64,000 bases of DNA. Source: Kappaphycus alvarezii. Its lineage: Eukaryota; Rhodophyta; Florideophyceae; Gigartinales; Solieriaceae. The notes beneath the pieces were generated by a model. The model did no database searches and was not told the origin of the DNA. It saw only the letters and a list, made by a program, of their open reading frames with translations. The position numbers were made by a program, and so were the translations under genes. Positions 11,677 to 22,260 of this stretch are shown piece after piece. Position 1 is the stretch's first letter; every line of letters starts with the position of its first letter. The stretch lies in assembly GCA_002205965.3 (NCBI GenBank), contig NADL03000007.1, positions 1,116,001 to 1,180,000 of the forward strand, given 5' to 3'.

Positions 11677-14600
11677 AACCTCGATACTGTAGCATGCCGT
11701 CCGACCCGCGCTTTATTTGATCAAAGCCCTCGCTTTGCAAACTTCCCTGCCCGCAACCCCGCGCGTAACCTGCCCGCCTACCCACCGTCACCAGTCCCTC
11801 CTCCCCCCTGCCCCTCCCATATCTCCCCCCTTCTCGACACCCCTCCCTTCTTCATCCTGTCCATCACTCCCCCCCCACCGCCGTCCTTCCCCTTTAAACT
11901 GCCCCCCAAACTCCAATCGCCCCGTCCAGATCCATCCCCTCTCGCTCACCCCCTCCCCCCTCCTGGTCTCCAACAATTCCTCATCCCTCATGCCCCCATC
12001 CTACCCCCCCGCCGTGTCATCGTCATCGGTGCCGGCGTCGCAGGCCTCTCCTGTGCCACGCATCTCCGCTCTCACCCCGACCCGCCGGATGTCATCATCC
12101 TCGAGGCTCGCAACCGCGTCGGCGGTCGAATCCTAACTACCTACTTCTCCCACCCGAAACCCCGCCCACGCCCCACGATTCTGCCGCCCCCACCCCGCAC
12201 CCCGCCCCGCCCCTACCAACAATGCCCCTCCGCCCCCGCCCCCGCCAATGGCCACTTCCCACCCCCGCCACCAACTCCCACCTCTCTTCCTCGTCGCCAC
12301 TCGTTTTCTGAATTGGTCAACGGTACAAAGGTGCCTCCTGCTACACTCCCACATCCTCCCTATCAACCTGCCATGTCCGTCGATATCGGCGCTTCAATCA
12401 TGCATGGCTGTGGTGATGAATCTCAGCTGGTTTTTCAGCGCGCCATCGCCGCCAAAATTCGCGCCCCCATCGTCGCAGGCGCCGGCTTTTACGAATCTAC
12501 AGAACATGCGCTCTGGTTCAACCCTACAGACGCATCCCTCATCACTACTGAAAAGGTCGTCGAAGTTCATAACATCTTCTTCATGGCCTCCCGTTATATG
12601 GCCTCCGTTTCTGCCGCCTCGGATGACGGCGCCGCAGACATGCAAACAGCGTTTGATAGTGGCGTCGAGTATGTCTGTCAGCATTTGGGCGGCCGCGTTT
12701 TGACCCCGTTGGAGAATGCCCTCTTGCGGAAAATTTGCGCACGGAGCGTCGGCTATTGCTCCCCTATGCGGCACATGGCCTTGATGCAGGCTTCGGCTGG
12801 TATGGAGCATGCTTGTTTTGATACCCATATCGGCCTGCCGTATGAGGAGGATGATCCGCCGTACCCCGGCGAGGTCCCTAGCATGACACCCACCGCTATC
12901 CGACATCAGGCTGCGCGTTTGAATAAGGCCATTGTGGCTACCCAGCGCATTTTCAAGCCTATGACCGCTAGTAGGAGGGGGTGGTAATGGCGATCGGATC
13001 GTCTTGGATGGATATACTCCGTTCTTGATTCACAGCTTGGCGCAAGGTTTGGATATCAGGCTTGGCCAGTCCGTGTGTGGCGTATCGAAAGTTATCAAGG
13101 CCCCGGAGGACGGCAAGCCTCTCGAAGTCCAGGATGAGATCATTGAGGAGGGAGAGGTTATTGATGAGGTTGGCGTTGGTTGGCGACGGCGATCCTCAAT
13201 CCTGGATACCAGGACTGTTTGTGTGTCTACCAGATCTGGGAAGTCTACCAGGGCGATTTTGTTGTCATTACTCTCCCTTTGGGCGTCTTGAAGTCTGATC
13301 ATGAGGAGAGCGGCGTTACCTTTTCGCCCCCCTTGTCTGAGCTGAAAGTGGAGGCCATTCGTGGAGTTGGCATGGGCGTTCACAACAAGATCGTGCTGAG
13401 ATTTCGAGAGGAGGACGTATTTTGGCCGCCCAAGTACCGCAGTTGAACTGTATTGATCCGAGATTTCAGTTTCTCAACTTGCACAGTTACGGCAAAACAG
13501 GCTTGTTGCTCGTACACGTGTTTGCAGAGAGCGGGTTTGCAGACGGGTATCACAATTTGTCTGATGCCGCCACGGTAGCGGAGGTTTTAATGGTGTTGGG
13601 CGGCATGTTTTGCAAACCACCCGCCAAATCCGATCCCAACCAGGGAGTTCCCACCGTATCGGGTGAGAATGTACCACCGATATCCGCATATGGGGAACCG
13701 CGGGCGAGAGTTTCAGCGCTGATGAATATCTGCGAGAATCCGCAGTGTTGCCGTTCGATGCCGTTCCAAAGGCAGGCTCGGGCCCCGTGCAAGTGTTGTG
13801 CAACGGATGCGGGCATGTGATGTTAAGAGGGGACTTGGGTAAGTCGGAGGTGGCAGCTGAGGAACAAAAATCAATGCGGTTGCGGGACAAAGGACCGCGT
13901 GATGAAGGTTTCAAGTTTTCTGGGGATCTCGAAGGCATTCAAGTGAACCCAGGATACGGTGACCTGACGTGGGCAACGCTCCCAGGCCCGGAAGAGTACA
14001 TTGTGACTCGCTGGGATCGAGATCCATACTCCCTGGGCTCGTATTCGTACATGCCTTGTGGGTCAAGCTGGCAAATGATCGATGATCTAGCAGCACCAGA
14101 GCCACGAGAATCACAACATCCGTACCTGTTTTTCGCTGGAGAGCACTGCAGCGATTTGGGATGGCAATGTGTACACGGTGCTCATGAGACGGGGATTAGA
14201 GCAGCACAGGAGATTCTCAAATTGCGAGAATCGCTTGAAGGAATTCCCGTGGTTAATAATGTTGAGGTGGACACCTCCCGTAGCCTTCCGAGGCCAGCGG
14301 CTCCAAATCCTGCTGCGGACATCCCACTAGAAGACATCCCGATACCAAGACACAAGGGAGGAAAACGGAGATCAGCGAACAGAAAAGCTCCGGTGGCCTC
14401 CACCCCTGAAACGTTTTGGACGGAGGAGAGAGAGAGAGCTCTGACGAGGGCCCTTGTAGGATACTCGGATGTCTATGGGAACCTGACAGACGTCATTGAT
14501 GAAATCGGCTACGCAATATTTTCCTTCAGGAAGGAGCCGACTGACATGAGCCGGGAGCAAGTAACGGACCTAGTACGGAGAAGGATGGAAGAGAGACAAG

Positions 14601-14967
14601 AAGCAGGTGATTCTGACGCGAAATCGTTCTTCTCCTTTCACAGCTCTGAGAACACAAGAAGTACGGGGACACATTTGATGTACCGTTCCAAGAGATCAAC
14701 AATCGCAAACGGTTAGTCGGTTTGAATGGATCAATTCTAAAGAGCAAATACTCCGATTTCATCATCAATGAGCTGAAAAGCAATGTGAATGCTGTGTTTG
14801 AGGGCCATATTTCATACCGTGAGACGCTGCGCAAGATTGCTGTCATGATTTACAAGAAGGACGGTGGTCTCATGACAAAGAGATGTCTGTCAGAGTACCT
14901 TAGAACACAGGAATTTGGGAATGGTCCGCAAAAGGAGCTGTTCTTAGAAAAGTACATGTCCAAATAG
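11677..14967 (+). pseudogene. LSD1/polyamine-oxidase-like flavin amine oxidase, frameshifted
   Basis: This resembles FAD-dependent amine oxidases of the LSD1 (histone lysine demethylase) and polyamine oxidase family, nuclear if LSD1-like. Visible in order are a proline-rich N-terminal stretch; the FAD-binding Rossmann motif VIVIGAGVAGLS with downstream LEARNRVGGR (about 12010-12130); GGNGDRIVLDGY (about 12976); VVITLPLGVLKS (about 13260); VTRWDRDPYSLGSYSYMP (about 14005-14060); and the C-terminal FAD site FFAGEHCSDLGW (about 14130). Past the oxidase, PETFWTEERERALTRALVGY (about 14405-14465) looks SANT/Myb-like, and an unfamiliar basic tail ends at TAG 14967. The reading frame changes near 12975, 13180, 13430, 13745 and 14640. 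No GT...AG introns explain these junctions, so it is a pseudogene or contains sequence indels. The start is unclear: frame 1 is open from 11677 but has no ATG before the Rossmann motif. GC content and codon use differ sharply from all neighbours. Confidence 0.75.
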
Positions 14968-16385
14968 ATGTCGAATGTTGATGGACGATTTCTGCATGGT
15001 CCCCAGTGTCTAAGTTGAAGGAATGCCATATGCATAGCGTGTGTGTATATATGAGTTGATGGAACCTGAGACAGGCACAGAGTTGATTTATGAGGTGTAA
15101 GGTGTTTTTCGCCAATTGCGGCTTTCAAGTTGCGGAGGGGCTAGAGGTTGTTTCTGTAGAGTCTAGAATAGGTCCGACTGGCAATAACTAAGACTGCGAG
15201 TTTACGTGCGGAAAATGTTTAGCCTAACTGGGCTGCCGTAATGCATATTGCGTGAGGCACATTTTGTACTTTAGTGGTATAGGTCAAGTTACTGTAGTTG
15301 GACCCAAGGAGACTTGCAGGCGGCAGGCCTGCAACGTACCTGGTCTTGTGGATATTGGAAACTTGGATGGCAAGATTGGGTCGACCGGCACTACTGATCA
15401 GCACCTTTGGAATAGACAACATGCAAGCTGTGCAGTGCCTGTGGTTTGATTGGAGTAAACACCTGCACTTGTTGCCATGACCTCTTAGATCCTTTGCACG
15501 AAAAGGACCTTTACCCTATGTCCAAGGCCGTGGCTGGTATCATACTGTACTGCACAGTGCAGTTGAGAAGAAACGGGACACAGATCCGTTGACTGCATGA
15601 CGTTGTCTAAGATTAGCGACAGATACGTCCCGATCTACCGTACATCTATGAAACTGTTTCCAGATCCGTAATGATCCAGGACGAATCGGGACACAATCGC
15701 AGCATGGTTTATATTTCCTCGTGCGATGAGGAAAAATACTGTAGATCTCAACAACGCCTCATGAGCACGCAGGATCTGTCTGCAGCAGCAACGTACTACT
15801 GAAGATAATGCAAGCATTATGTCGGCAAGCAACGATGAATGCAATATGTATACCTTTTTCTCGCATTCGCGTTGTAATTGGTTATTATCAACCGAATGAA
15901 CCATAAACTGCCAAATCTTGTCGTTCTTATTACTTTTTAGTTGTATTATGAATGAGTCATACTCCCCGCTTCCAAACCTCCACTTGTACCAATAAGGGTT
16001 TGAGATTTCCGAAACTCAAGAAGCGCCCAGAAGTTGCCTTCACTGTCTAGACTGGGGCCTTACTGCAAGTGTGACTTGTGGTAACCAATTGACAGTACAG
16101 TACAGTACAGTACAGTACATACTGTACTTACTACCGCACGTATGATTCCGATTTCAGGAACCTTAATACCATAAAAGAGCCCGTTGACAGCGTTGTCAAA
16201 GGGCTGAGACAAATTCTGCCAAAGCAGCGCAAACAGCTAAGAGAGGGACAGTGACGATGCGACTTCTCGCGGTGCAACCATGATGTTAGGTCGGTCGGAG
16301 CAAATAATCCGTCTCGGCCCGAGCAGGCAATTCTCTCGGGTTCGTGATGGAGCTTAAATCCCAATTGAGCTCTATTCAAAGACTG
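14968..16385. other. Intergenic region with TACTGTA words
   Basis: No recognised gene. Short frames on both strands overlap each other and lack motifs. Notable are an ACAGT pentanucleotide microsatellite (five copies, 16092-16116), an ACTGCAC/GTGCAGT inverted repeat near 15548, and several TACTGTA words. Confidence 0.5.
16092..16116. repeat. ACAGT microsatellite, five copies
   Basis: Five perfect ACAGT units are followed by ACATACTGTACT, which is nearly the reverse complement of the array, so the whole can fold back on itself. Confidence 0.9.
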
Positions 16386-16502
16386 TGTAACAATATCTCT
16401 TCTATACCACTGTGTAATAGAGACTTATTCGTTGTTGTTATCCCAGTTCTCTACAGTACCAGATACTCCAATCCTCATTGTTCCAAGCAGCTGACAGTTA
16501 CA
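16386..16502 (+). repeat. 5' LTR of the chromovirus (ends approximate)
   Basis: It begins TGTAACAATATCTC and matches the start of the 3' copy at 22171 (TGTAACAATGTCTC), including ACCACT.TGTAATAGAGA and CCAGTTCTCTA. The proposed end GTTACA at 16497-16502 is the inverse of TGTAAC. The copies diverge after about 80 bp, so the right end is a guess. Confidence 0.6.
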
Positions 16503-16976
16503 AATTGGAGATCTCAGTAGCCAGGAACGTGAGAGTGCGGCAAAGGCTGTTTCTCTAGGTCATTGTGTATAGGCAACGTGCTGGGTCACAATCTCCGCGG
16601 ATAGGGAGCGGAACCGTCATCCAGGGACGAATCTCTTGCAGATTTCAACTTCAAGTGCTTGCATTCAACTGTAGGTTTTAATGTAAGGCTTCAAGTAAGG
16701 AGTTTGTCGAACATTCCTTTCTTCAAACCAAATAAGCATACGTATCCTTCGATCGGACTCGAGATTCATTAACGGCTCGGTCATAGTTGTTTTCAGTCAA
16801 AAAATACTGAAGGCTTATTCAGGTAGGTCAGAGCAAAGTTATCAGTACCCAGAATGTCATTGAAATTGATTGCCGGTTTATCACCGATATCGTGGCAAAC
16901 TGGTGGTACATGCATGTTTCTGGGAACATTGTCTTGACGACATGCTTTAAAACTCTTATTTTAGGGTGAGATCGTT

Positions 16977-17440
16977 CTCCAGGATAGTGTTCTCAGAGCT
17001 CGTGACGAGCTCCCCAAGCTCCGCAAGAAAATAAGTGTGGCCCCGTATTTCACGGAGTTCAGGAACTTGGCTATCAACATTCTCGGATGAATGAGTTCGG
17101 ATAATTGGCGCGGATTTGTGAAGGTCTCAAACCGCATATTCTGCTTGAGGTCCGTAAGCAGAATCCATACAAGTTCGAAGCTGCTAATGTTGTGATCTTA
17201 GCGTTTGTAGCTTTTTTACGGATCAGATTTCTTCACTAGCGGAGTTCAATTTTCACAAAATTGGAATGCTTCAGACTTATGCCAATGGAGATAGGTGATC
17301 TGGGACGTAGTCCAAATAGGAGGCGTCAGAAAGATTTAATGGAGAACTGATGCTTTGCGTACCATAAAGTAGGATGTAGACCTTTTAAACACAAAAAAGG
17401 AAACGAGGATAAAGGTGATAGCGGTGATAATCGCATAATG
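16977..17440 (+). pseudogene. gag remnant of the chromovirus
   Basis: Frames in this stretch read LRARDELPKLRKKI, then FRNLAINILG, then LCEGLKPHILLEVRKQNPYKF. This is the pattern of Ty3/gypsy capsid proteins (a short FRNL...PG... segment followed by a GLKP...LEV segment). Near 17350 a degenerate CCHC zinc knuckle is visible as CFAYHKVGCRPFKHKK, in which the second Cys, the His and the last Cys of the family pattern are replaced. Several frameshifts and stops are present. Its place between the LTR and the protease fits gag, which forms the virus-like particle and binds element RNA. Confidence 0.55.
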
Positions 17441-17562
17441 GCGAACAACACACAGGTAGGACATGGTAATGTTTTAATGACTGTGACACTGAAAACTAGC
17501 TGGTCCACCAGACTAGGTGAACAATTAGTTGAGACCAGTAGTGAGTGTGAAAAGATGTCCCA

Positions 17563-17883
17563 ATGAGCGAAGTTAAACTCTTGTGGGCATCATCGGAGCT
17601 AAATTCTCGGATTAAAGGAAAAAGTCGAGAATTTCCGGGGCCGAGTCTAACGGAATCACTGTTTAATCATGATGACAGCATCCGTACTCATGGACCCATA
17701 CCAGTGGAGCCTTTTTTCGTGCTTGATGGCATACTGCATGGAAAGAAAGTCAAAGTACTAAAGGACGATGGATGCAATTCAAACGTGGTCTTAGCTGAGT
17801 TCCAAAAAAGAAATAGGAACTTGTTTCAGATTTGCCGTGAAAGAGTCAATTTATTTCCATTCACAAAAGAGAATCACGGATGA
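17563..17883 (+). pseudogene. aspartic protease region fragment
   Basis: The open frame of 106 codons contains PFFVLDGILHGKKVKVLKDD followed by GCNSNVV. This matches the family layout of a retroelement aspartic protease, in which a beta strand precedes the catalytic DSG/DTG triplet followed by a hydrophobic residue and asparagine. Here the triplet reads DDG, so activity is doubtful. In the family the enzyme cleaves Gag-Pol. The frame ends prematurely, and a short second frame (17837-18067) continues with no clear motif. It lies between the gag remnant and the reverse transcriptase, as expected. Confidence 0.5.
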
Positions 17884-18032
17884 GGCATCTGAAATCATTT
17901 CCACTTTAACTAAACGATTAGGTACTAATAACTATACTTCTAACCGGTTATCTCCCAGACTAGTTATGATGTTCTGTTGGGAATGCCTTGGCATGTTGTG
18001 CACAATCCAAATGTTGATTAAAACTACGGATT

Positions 18033-18354
18033 GTGATTATGAGAGACGTTTCTACTCCATTAATTGATACCGGTGGTGAAAACCGTATTGATGTGTCCAA
18101 TTTGGGAGTGAAGAAATTTAGACGAATGCTCAGGCATGGAGGTGACTTCAAAGCATTTCGCTTACTTGGAGTTCTCAACATGAGAGTAATGAACTATTCT
18201 GAGTCCAATGGAAAACTAAAAAGTTTGCTGGAAAAGTATAAAAAGGTATTACGTGATGATTTGAAAAATGGCTCCACTCCGATTCGATCAGTGGACCATG
18301 AGATCGAAGTGGATAAAACAGAAAAGGCACCTCATCGACTTCCGTTCCAGTTGT
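18033..18354 (+). pseudogene. reverse transcriptase N-terminal segment, left of nested insertion
   Basis: The frame ends with LLEKYKKVLRDDLKNGSTPI followed by SVDHEIEVDKTEKAPHRLPF. This is the well-conserved segment just before the Ty3/gypsy reverse transcriptase fingers (family pattern: a LL..Y..VF..ELP..LPP.R..DH.I segment, then PP.R..Y.L). The frame is cut exactly at 18354 by the insertion at 18355. The protein continues in the same reading frame at 19360 if the insert and one copy of the target duplication are removed. Confidence 0.75.
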
Positions 18355-19354
18355 TGTAGTGCAATTGGCACTCGTACTGTAGTGCCACCGGCAAATCTGG
18401 TTTTGTTGATCATTTTAAGATTCAATTTTTATTCGTGCTGGCACACTGCTACCAGCACACACCGTACTGTACAGTAAGGGCAATTTTCGATTGTCGCCCA
18501 CCATTATTTTTGGTACTGTATGCTCATCCGAGAGGGGTCGAAGGCTTGAAGTCCGGACCATTCGGCCCTCACCTGTTATTTTCGCAGGTGAAACGCACCT
18601 ATTGGGCCAAGTGTCCACTTTACTTATCCCTAACTTGGATCTCCATTACTTGGCTGACCTTAACTTTACTTACCCCGCCGTCTTAGATAACCCTGACCTA
18701 GCCAACTAGTATTTATACCTAATAGGCGCTAGGGACCCACATTAAACAGCCACCCCGGTGTTGGCACTGAACTTGACTCCCGACTTCTGCCTTCGCAGAA
18801 ACATTGCAAACGGCAACTTTGGCTATAGTCACGTTTATCCGCCCTGGTCCCCCTTTTATTTCCCTCCTCTCTATCCAATATTATAATACCCTTTTTGTTG
18901 ATTTTTTGTGATATTTACCCGCACTTGGCGCCCCGGACTCCGGCGTCTAAATACAAATAGGAACTTCAAGGTTCTCGTTGGTGACAACATCCTTATCTCC
19001 AAAGGAGATATTCAGCACTGCTGACCCACTACTACATCTTCTTTTCCAGTATTACACCCCTGGTGTCTACGGTTCTTTGGAATCGATCCTTATCAAAATT
19101 CTAGCATTCTGTGGACAACGGTTCGGCCTTAAAGCCCGGAGGACAAGTATACCGTCCAGACGTCCAAGGAATTACCCCTGCTCTTGCAGCCTCACTTCTC
19201 CTCGCCATCGCCGAGCTGTGCTACTGCTATGCTTAAAGAGAAAGAGGAACAGCGAACACCCTGTGGGTCTTGGTGTGTGTGTTTTTATTTTTTCATTGTC
19301 TAACCGGGCTCCGTTTTTAGACGAGAAGAACTGCGCACCGCGCATTGCACTACA
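18355..19354. mobile_element. 1,000-bp TG...CA element, probable solo LTR
   Basis: The termini are perfect 11-bp inverted repeats, TGTAGTGCAAT at the left and ATTGCACTACA at the right, so the element begins TG and ends CA. It is flanked by a perfect 5-bp target duplication, GTTGT (18350-18354 and 19355-19359). Excision restores the reverse transcriptase frame across the joint. TG...CA ends with a 5-bp duplication are typical of LTRs, and no coding domain is visible inside, so a solo LTR is likely. A small DNA transposon is the alternative. Inside are a 12-bp palindrome TACTGTACAGTA (18465-18476) and a CT-rich stretch. The 139-codon frame starting at 18978 overruns the right end into the host element and is probably spurious. 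Confidence 0.85.
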
Positions 19355-20115
19355 GTTGTCCCCATCTGAACTCAGAACAGCAAAAGAGCACGTCTAATCT
19401 CTTATGAGGAAAAGAAAGATAAGATCTAGAAAATCAACATATGGAGCACCTCTTTTCTTTGTGAAAGAAAAGAATGGAAAGCTCAGGGGTGTTGTCGATT
19501 AAAGTGCTTTAAATCGCATCACAAAAAGGAAAAATGCTCCACTAATTCGTTCCGATGAAGTTTTCGATCCGCTTGGGGATGCGAGGGTTTTCTCTAATCT
19601 TGATCTAAAACATAATTTCATCAGATAAGGGTGATAGCAGAGAACATTGAAAAGACTGGGTTAAATAAAAAGTGGGGTTAACTCTAATATTTAGTTATGC
19701 ATATGAGACTTTTCAATGCGTGTTCTATGTTTCAAACGTTTATAAACAAGATGCTTCACGAATCCATAGATATACTCTTAGTTGTTTATATGATCTTTTA
19801 ATCTTCAGCAAAAAGAGGGAAGTACATTGTGAATACCTGGAATTTGTATTGAAGCGACTTAGGGAAATGAGTAGTACAAATACCCGAATAAATGGTCTTC
19901 CTTTCAGAATGAGCTTGCATTCTTGGGTTTAATTGTCGGGAATGACGGCAGTCGTGTCAACCTTGCCAAGATAGAAGTTTTACAGACTTGGCAAAACCCT
20001 ATTTCTTTCACAGAGTTGAGAATTTTCCTTGGTCTAAGGCAATTTTGCCGTAGGTTTATACGAAAGCTCTCCGAAATTGCTGCAATTCTAACGGTTCTGA
20101 AAAAAATCATAGTGG
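19355..20115 (+). pseudogene. reverse transcriptase, right of nested insertion
   Basis: The sequence resumes as SPSELRTAKEHV, then after a stop YGAPLFFVKEKNGKLRGVVD, SALNRITKRKNAPL, and FSNLDLKHNFI, which keeps the first catalytic Asp. The palm box at 19793-19804 reads CLYD instead of Y(L/V)DD, then DLLIFSKKREVHCEYL and VLKRLRE. The thumb and connection follow in another frame (NLAKIEVLQTWQNPISFTEL, FLGLRQFCRRFI). The enzyme copies element RNA into DNA in the family. Here the loss of one of the paired aspartates, a stop after VVD and several frame changes make it dead. Confidence 0.8.
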
Positions 20116-20125
20116 AATAGGGAAA

Positions 20126-20575
20126 TTGGATAAACAGTTTGATGAAGCTTTCCAAAAGCTAAAGGAATCAATGACTTTGGCTCCAATCTTAGTCGCTCTT
20201 AATTGGAAAAAGCCATTTCGCTATCATGTAGATAATTCAAAGCTCGCTTTCGTTGGATCTCTAACACAGTTGAATAAGAATGGAAGGTATCGTGCGATTT
20301 TTTTCTACTCAAAGAAGCTTTCATCTAATGAGTCGAACTACACTGCAAATTTGAGTGTTTCTGGCTTTGAATAATTTTCTGAGAAGATTCAGGTGCTATC
20401 CTGCGGGTTCCGAGTTTGAGATCTTCACTGAAAACCAGGTGCTTAAGTTATTCTTGACAAAACCGAAGCTGAGTCGTAAAGATGCACATTGGTTGGAAAC
20501 TCTCGGTAACTTCAGAATCTTTCTAATCACACTCAAACCCGGAAAATGAACGTCTTGGGAGACGCGCTATCACGA
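20126..20575 (+). pseudogene. RNase H domain of the chromovirus
   Basis: FRYHVDNSKLAFVGSLTQLN corresponds to the first catalytic Asp motif of Ty3/gypsy RNase H (family TDAS..A.GAVL.Q). It is followed by FFYSKKLSSNESNYT, a frameshift near 20355, FRCYPAGSEFEIFTENQVLK, and LKPGKMNVLGDALSRDP, which contains the last Asp motif (DALSR). The family's TDH(Q/K).L box reads TENQVL here, so one catalytic Asp is lost. Its role in the family is removal of RNA from the RNA/DNA hybrid. Confidence 0.75.
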
Positions 20576-21664
20576 GATCCTTTTTTGATGAGAGGAGATT
20601 GTGACGTCTCGGTGAATGAATTTAAAGTTCCCTATCCTGATATAAATCAGACTATTCCTCGGTATAATGACGACCAGTCCTTCGGTTCAGTGGTAAAAGC
20701 CATGGAAGGAGAATTACCAGAGGATGAGATTAAGAGGCAGAAACTTGGAAAAATTCTGGCAATATTCCAAAAGGAGGGTTCTAGGCTGTTTTACAATGGA
20801 ATGTTGTGTGTACCGCAGAGGTCAGTGTCGGATATTTTGCAAATTTCTCACAACTTAAAAGTCAGTGAGCATTTAAAATTTCGGAAGACATTGTCCAGAT
20901 CACAAAAATTCCATTGGAAACATAAAATGCAGGAGTTTGGAAAGTACTGGGAAGGATGTCTTATTTGTCAACAGTGTAATGACTCTAATCAAAATAAATT
21001 GACAGATTCAATTTCGCAGGAGTTGCTTCACCGCAGATTGGTCTCACTTGCCACAAATTTTATTGTGAGGCTACCCATGACGAAGAGCGCCCATGATTAA
21101 ATTACGAATTGGGTTGATAGATTTACTCTTCGAGTCCATTTCTGAAATCAAAACAGTCGGATACTGCTGAAGACACGCCTATGGAATTCTTTTCGAACAC
21201 CTTTAAGAAACACGGGTTGCCGGACGATCTGACCTCAGGCAGGGATAGCAAGTTCATTTCAAAGTTTTTGGAAGACACTGATGAATCTTTGTGGTGTGAA
21301 ACTAAGAATTTCTACTAGCAGACACCCACAAAAAGATGGTGCTCCCAAAGTTATAGATATAATGATCGAGCACTATCTACGTTGTTATTGCTCGTATCAT
21401 CAGGATGACTGCGATGAACTGCTATCCTCTGCAGAATTTGCATACAACTCGGCTGTGAGCTATAATCTGGTAATGCCACTGTTTGAGCTGGATCTAAGTT
21501 GGACACCTAAATCTCCAGTAGACTCTTTGGTTAGTACCAGCGTACCTCTTCAAAGTTTGAACTACTTTCATGACAAGCGCAAAGTTTATCTTGAGGATGA
21601 GAAATTTGCCTACAATAGCCCGGAAAGCTGCTTGAGCTTCGAGGCAGTAAAAATTTACAGATAA
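20576..21664 (+). pseudogene. integrase of the chromovirus
   Basis: The linker after RNase H runs in one long frame to about 21100 and includes a zinc-binding region remnant (HNLKVSEHLKFRKT, CLICQQC; family H...H...C..C) and then LATNFIVRLPMTKSAHD, the first-Asp region of the catalytic core. The core continues in other frames with a GLPDDL segment, CGVKLRISTSRHPQKDGAPK, YLRCYCSYHQDDCDELL and SAEFAYNSAVSYN, all typical of Ty3/gypsy integrases. The first Asp of the core is not in its expected context (ATNFI where the family has LDFI). A stop after SAHD and several frameshifts show it is inactive. Confidence 0.8.
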
Positions 21665-21698
21665 TAAGATAGGCTCAAAACTATGGATCAGTCTTTCA

Positions 21699-22138
21699 TT
21701 GTTTACTGATATGCAGTATAGGTCGCGGCATTCGGAAAAGCTTAGCGCACGAAGATTTGGTCCATTTATAGTTAGAGAGCTCATTGGTAAGAATGCTGTT
21801 CGATTGGATCTCCCTGCTCACTTTAAAAATACATCCAGTAATTCATATCATCCACACAACACCACATTTGGGACAGCCAACTGACATTTCTGTAACCATT
21901 ACTCCTGTGCCTAAATCGCTTCGTTTGCCTTCTGGAACAGAACAAACACTTGAGGCCGGTTTGGCTCATAGGAAATTGGGTCGTGGATAAAAGTTCAATG
22001 CGGGGTGACACACGTCATGATGCAGAGGGACGGTCAACGAGGGACTTTTGAGATGTTATGGAACATGTATCTGTAATAAAAACTGAGGCTTTCCATCAGT
22101 ATGTTCGGAAAAACAATAAACGGCCGCAGTATCATTGA
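21699..22138 (+). pseudogene. integrase C-terminus and chromodomain remnant
   Basis: KLSARRFGPFIVRELIGKNA (about 21738-21798) is the conserved GPF..... integrase C-terminal module. After a shift come HIIHTTPHLGQPTD and LAHRKLGRG, a degraded stretch, and a final EAFHQYVRKNNKRPQYH ending at TGA 22136-22138. The order (GPF module, short linker, aromatic-rich domain with a C-terminal helix) matches a chromodomain, which in chromoviruses targets integration to heterochromatin. Only part of the domain is readable because of stops. Confidence 0.55.
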
Positions 22139-22170
22139 CTAGGACTTCAATAGTCCGAGGGAGGGAATAG

Positions 22171-22260
22171 TGTAACAATGTCTCTGTTACACCACTTTGT
22201 AATAGAGATTTGTTCTATATCGTTATTCCAGTTCTCTATTACATAGTGGTGTAAAAGAGA
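22171..22260 (+). repeat. 3' LTR fragment with strong inverted repeat
   Basis: It begins TGTAACAATGTC directly after a polypurine tract. Bases 22190-22256 form a near-perfect inverted repeat: TTACACCACTTTGTAATAGA is mirrored by TCTATTACATAGTGGTGTAA with one mismatch and a loop of about 25 bases. The homologous 5' LTR keeps only the left arm clearly. The right end of the LTR is not defined. Confidence 0.6.

Larger units (their letters stand above)
16386..22260 (+). mobile_element. Decayed Ty3/gypsy chromovirus with nested insertion
   Basis: The domain order is 5' LTR, gag, protease, reverse transcriptase, RNase H, integrase, degenerate chromodomain-like C-terminus, polypurine tract (GAGGGAGGGA at 22157-22166), 3' LTR. 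This is the canonical order of Ty3/gypsy elements, and a chromodomain at the integrase end marks chromoviruses. The element is non-functional: nearly every domain has stops or frameshifts, the reverse transcriptase YxDD box has lost an aspartate, and a 1,000-bp element sits inside the reverse transcriptase. The two LTR fragments are clearly related but diverged, so the insertion is old. Confidence 0.85.

Noticed and set aside
11788..12366. Gly/Arg-rich minus-strand frames opposite the amine oxidase
   Set aside because: They are the complement of the C-rich, proline-coding plus strand, which carries the recognisable FAD motif.
12960..13450. Introns as the explanation for frame changes in the amine oxidase
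   Set aside because: At the junctions near 12975, 13180 and 13430 the conserved motifs continue within a few codons in a new frame, leaving no room for GT...AG introns.
18978..19397. 139-codon frame inside the 1,000-bp insertion
   Set aside because: It crosses the precise right boundary of the insertion into the host element, and its composition is not that of a coding gene.
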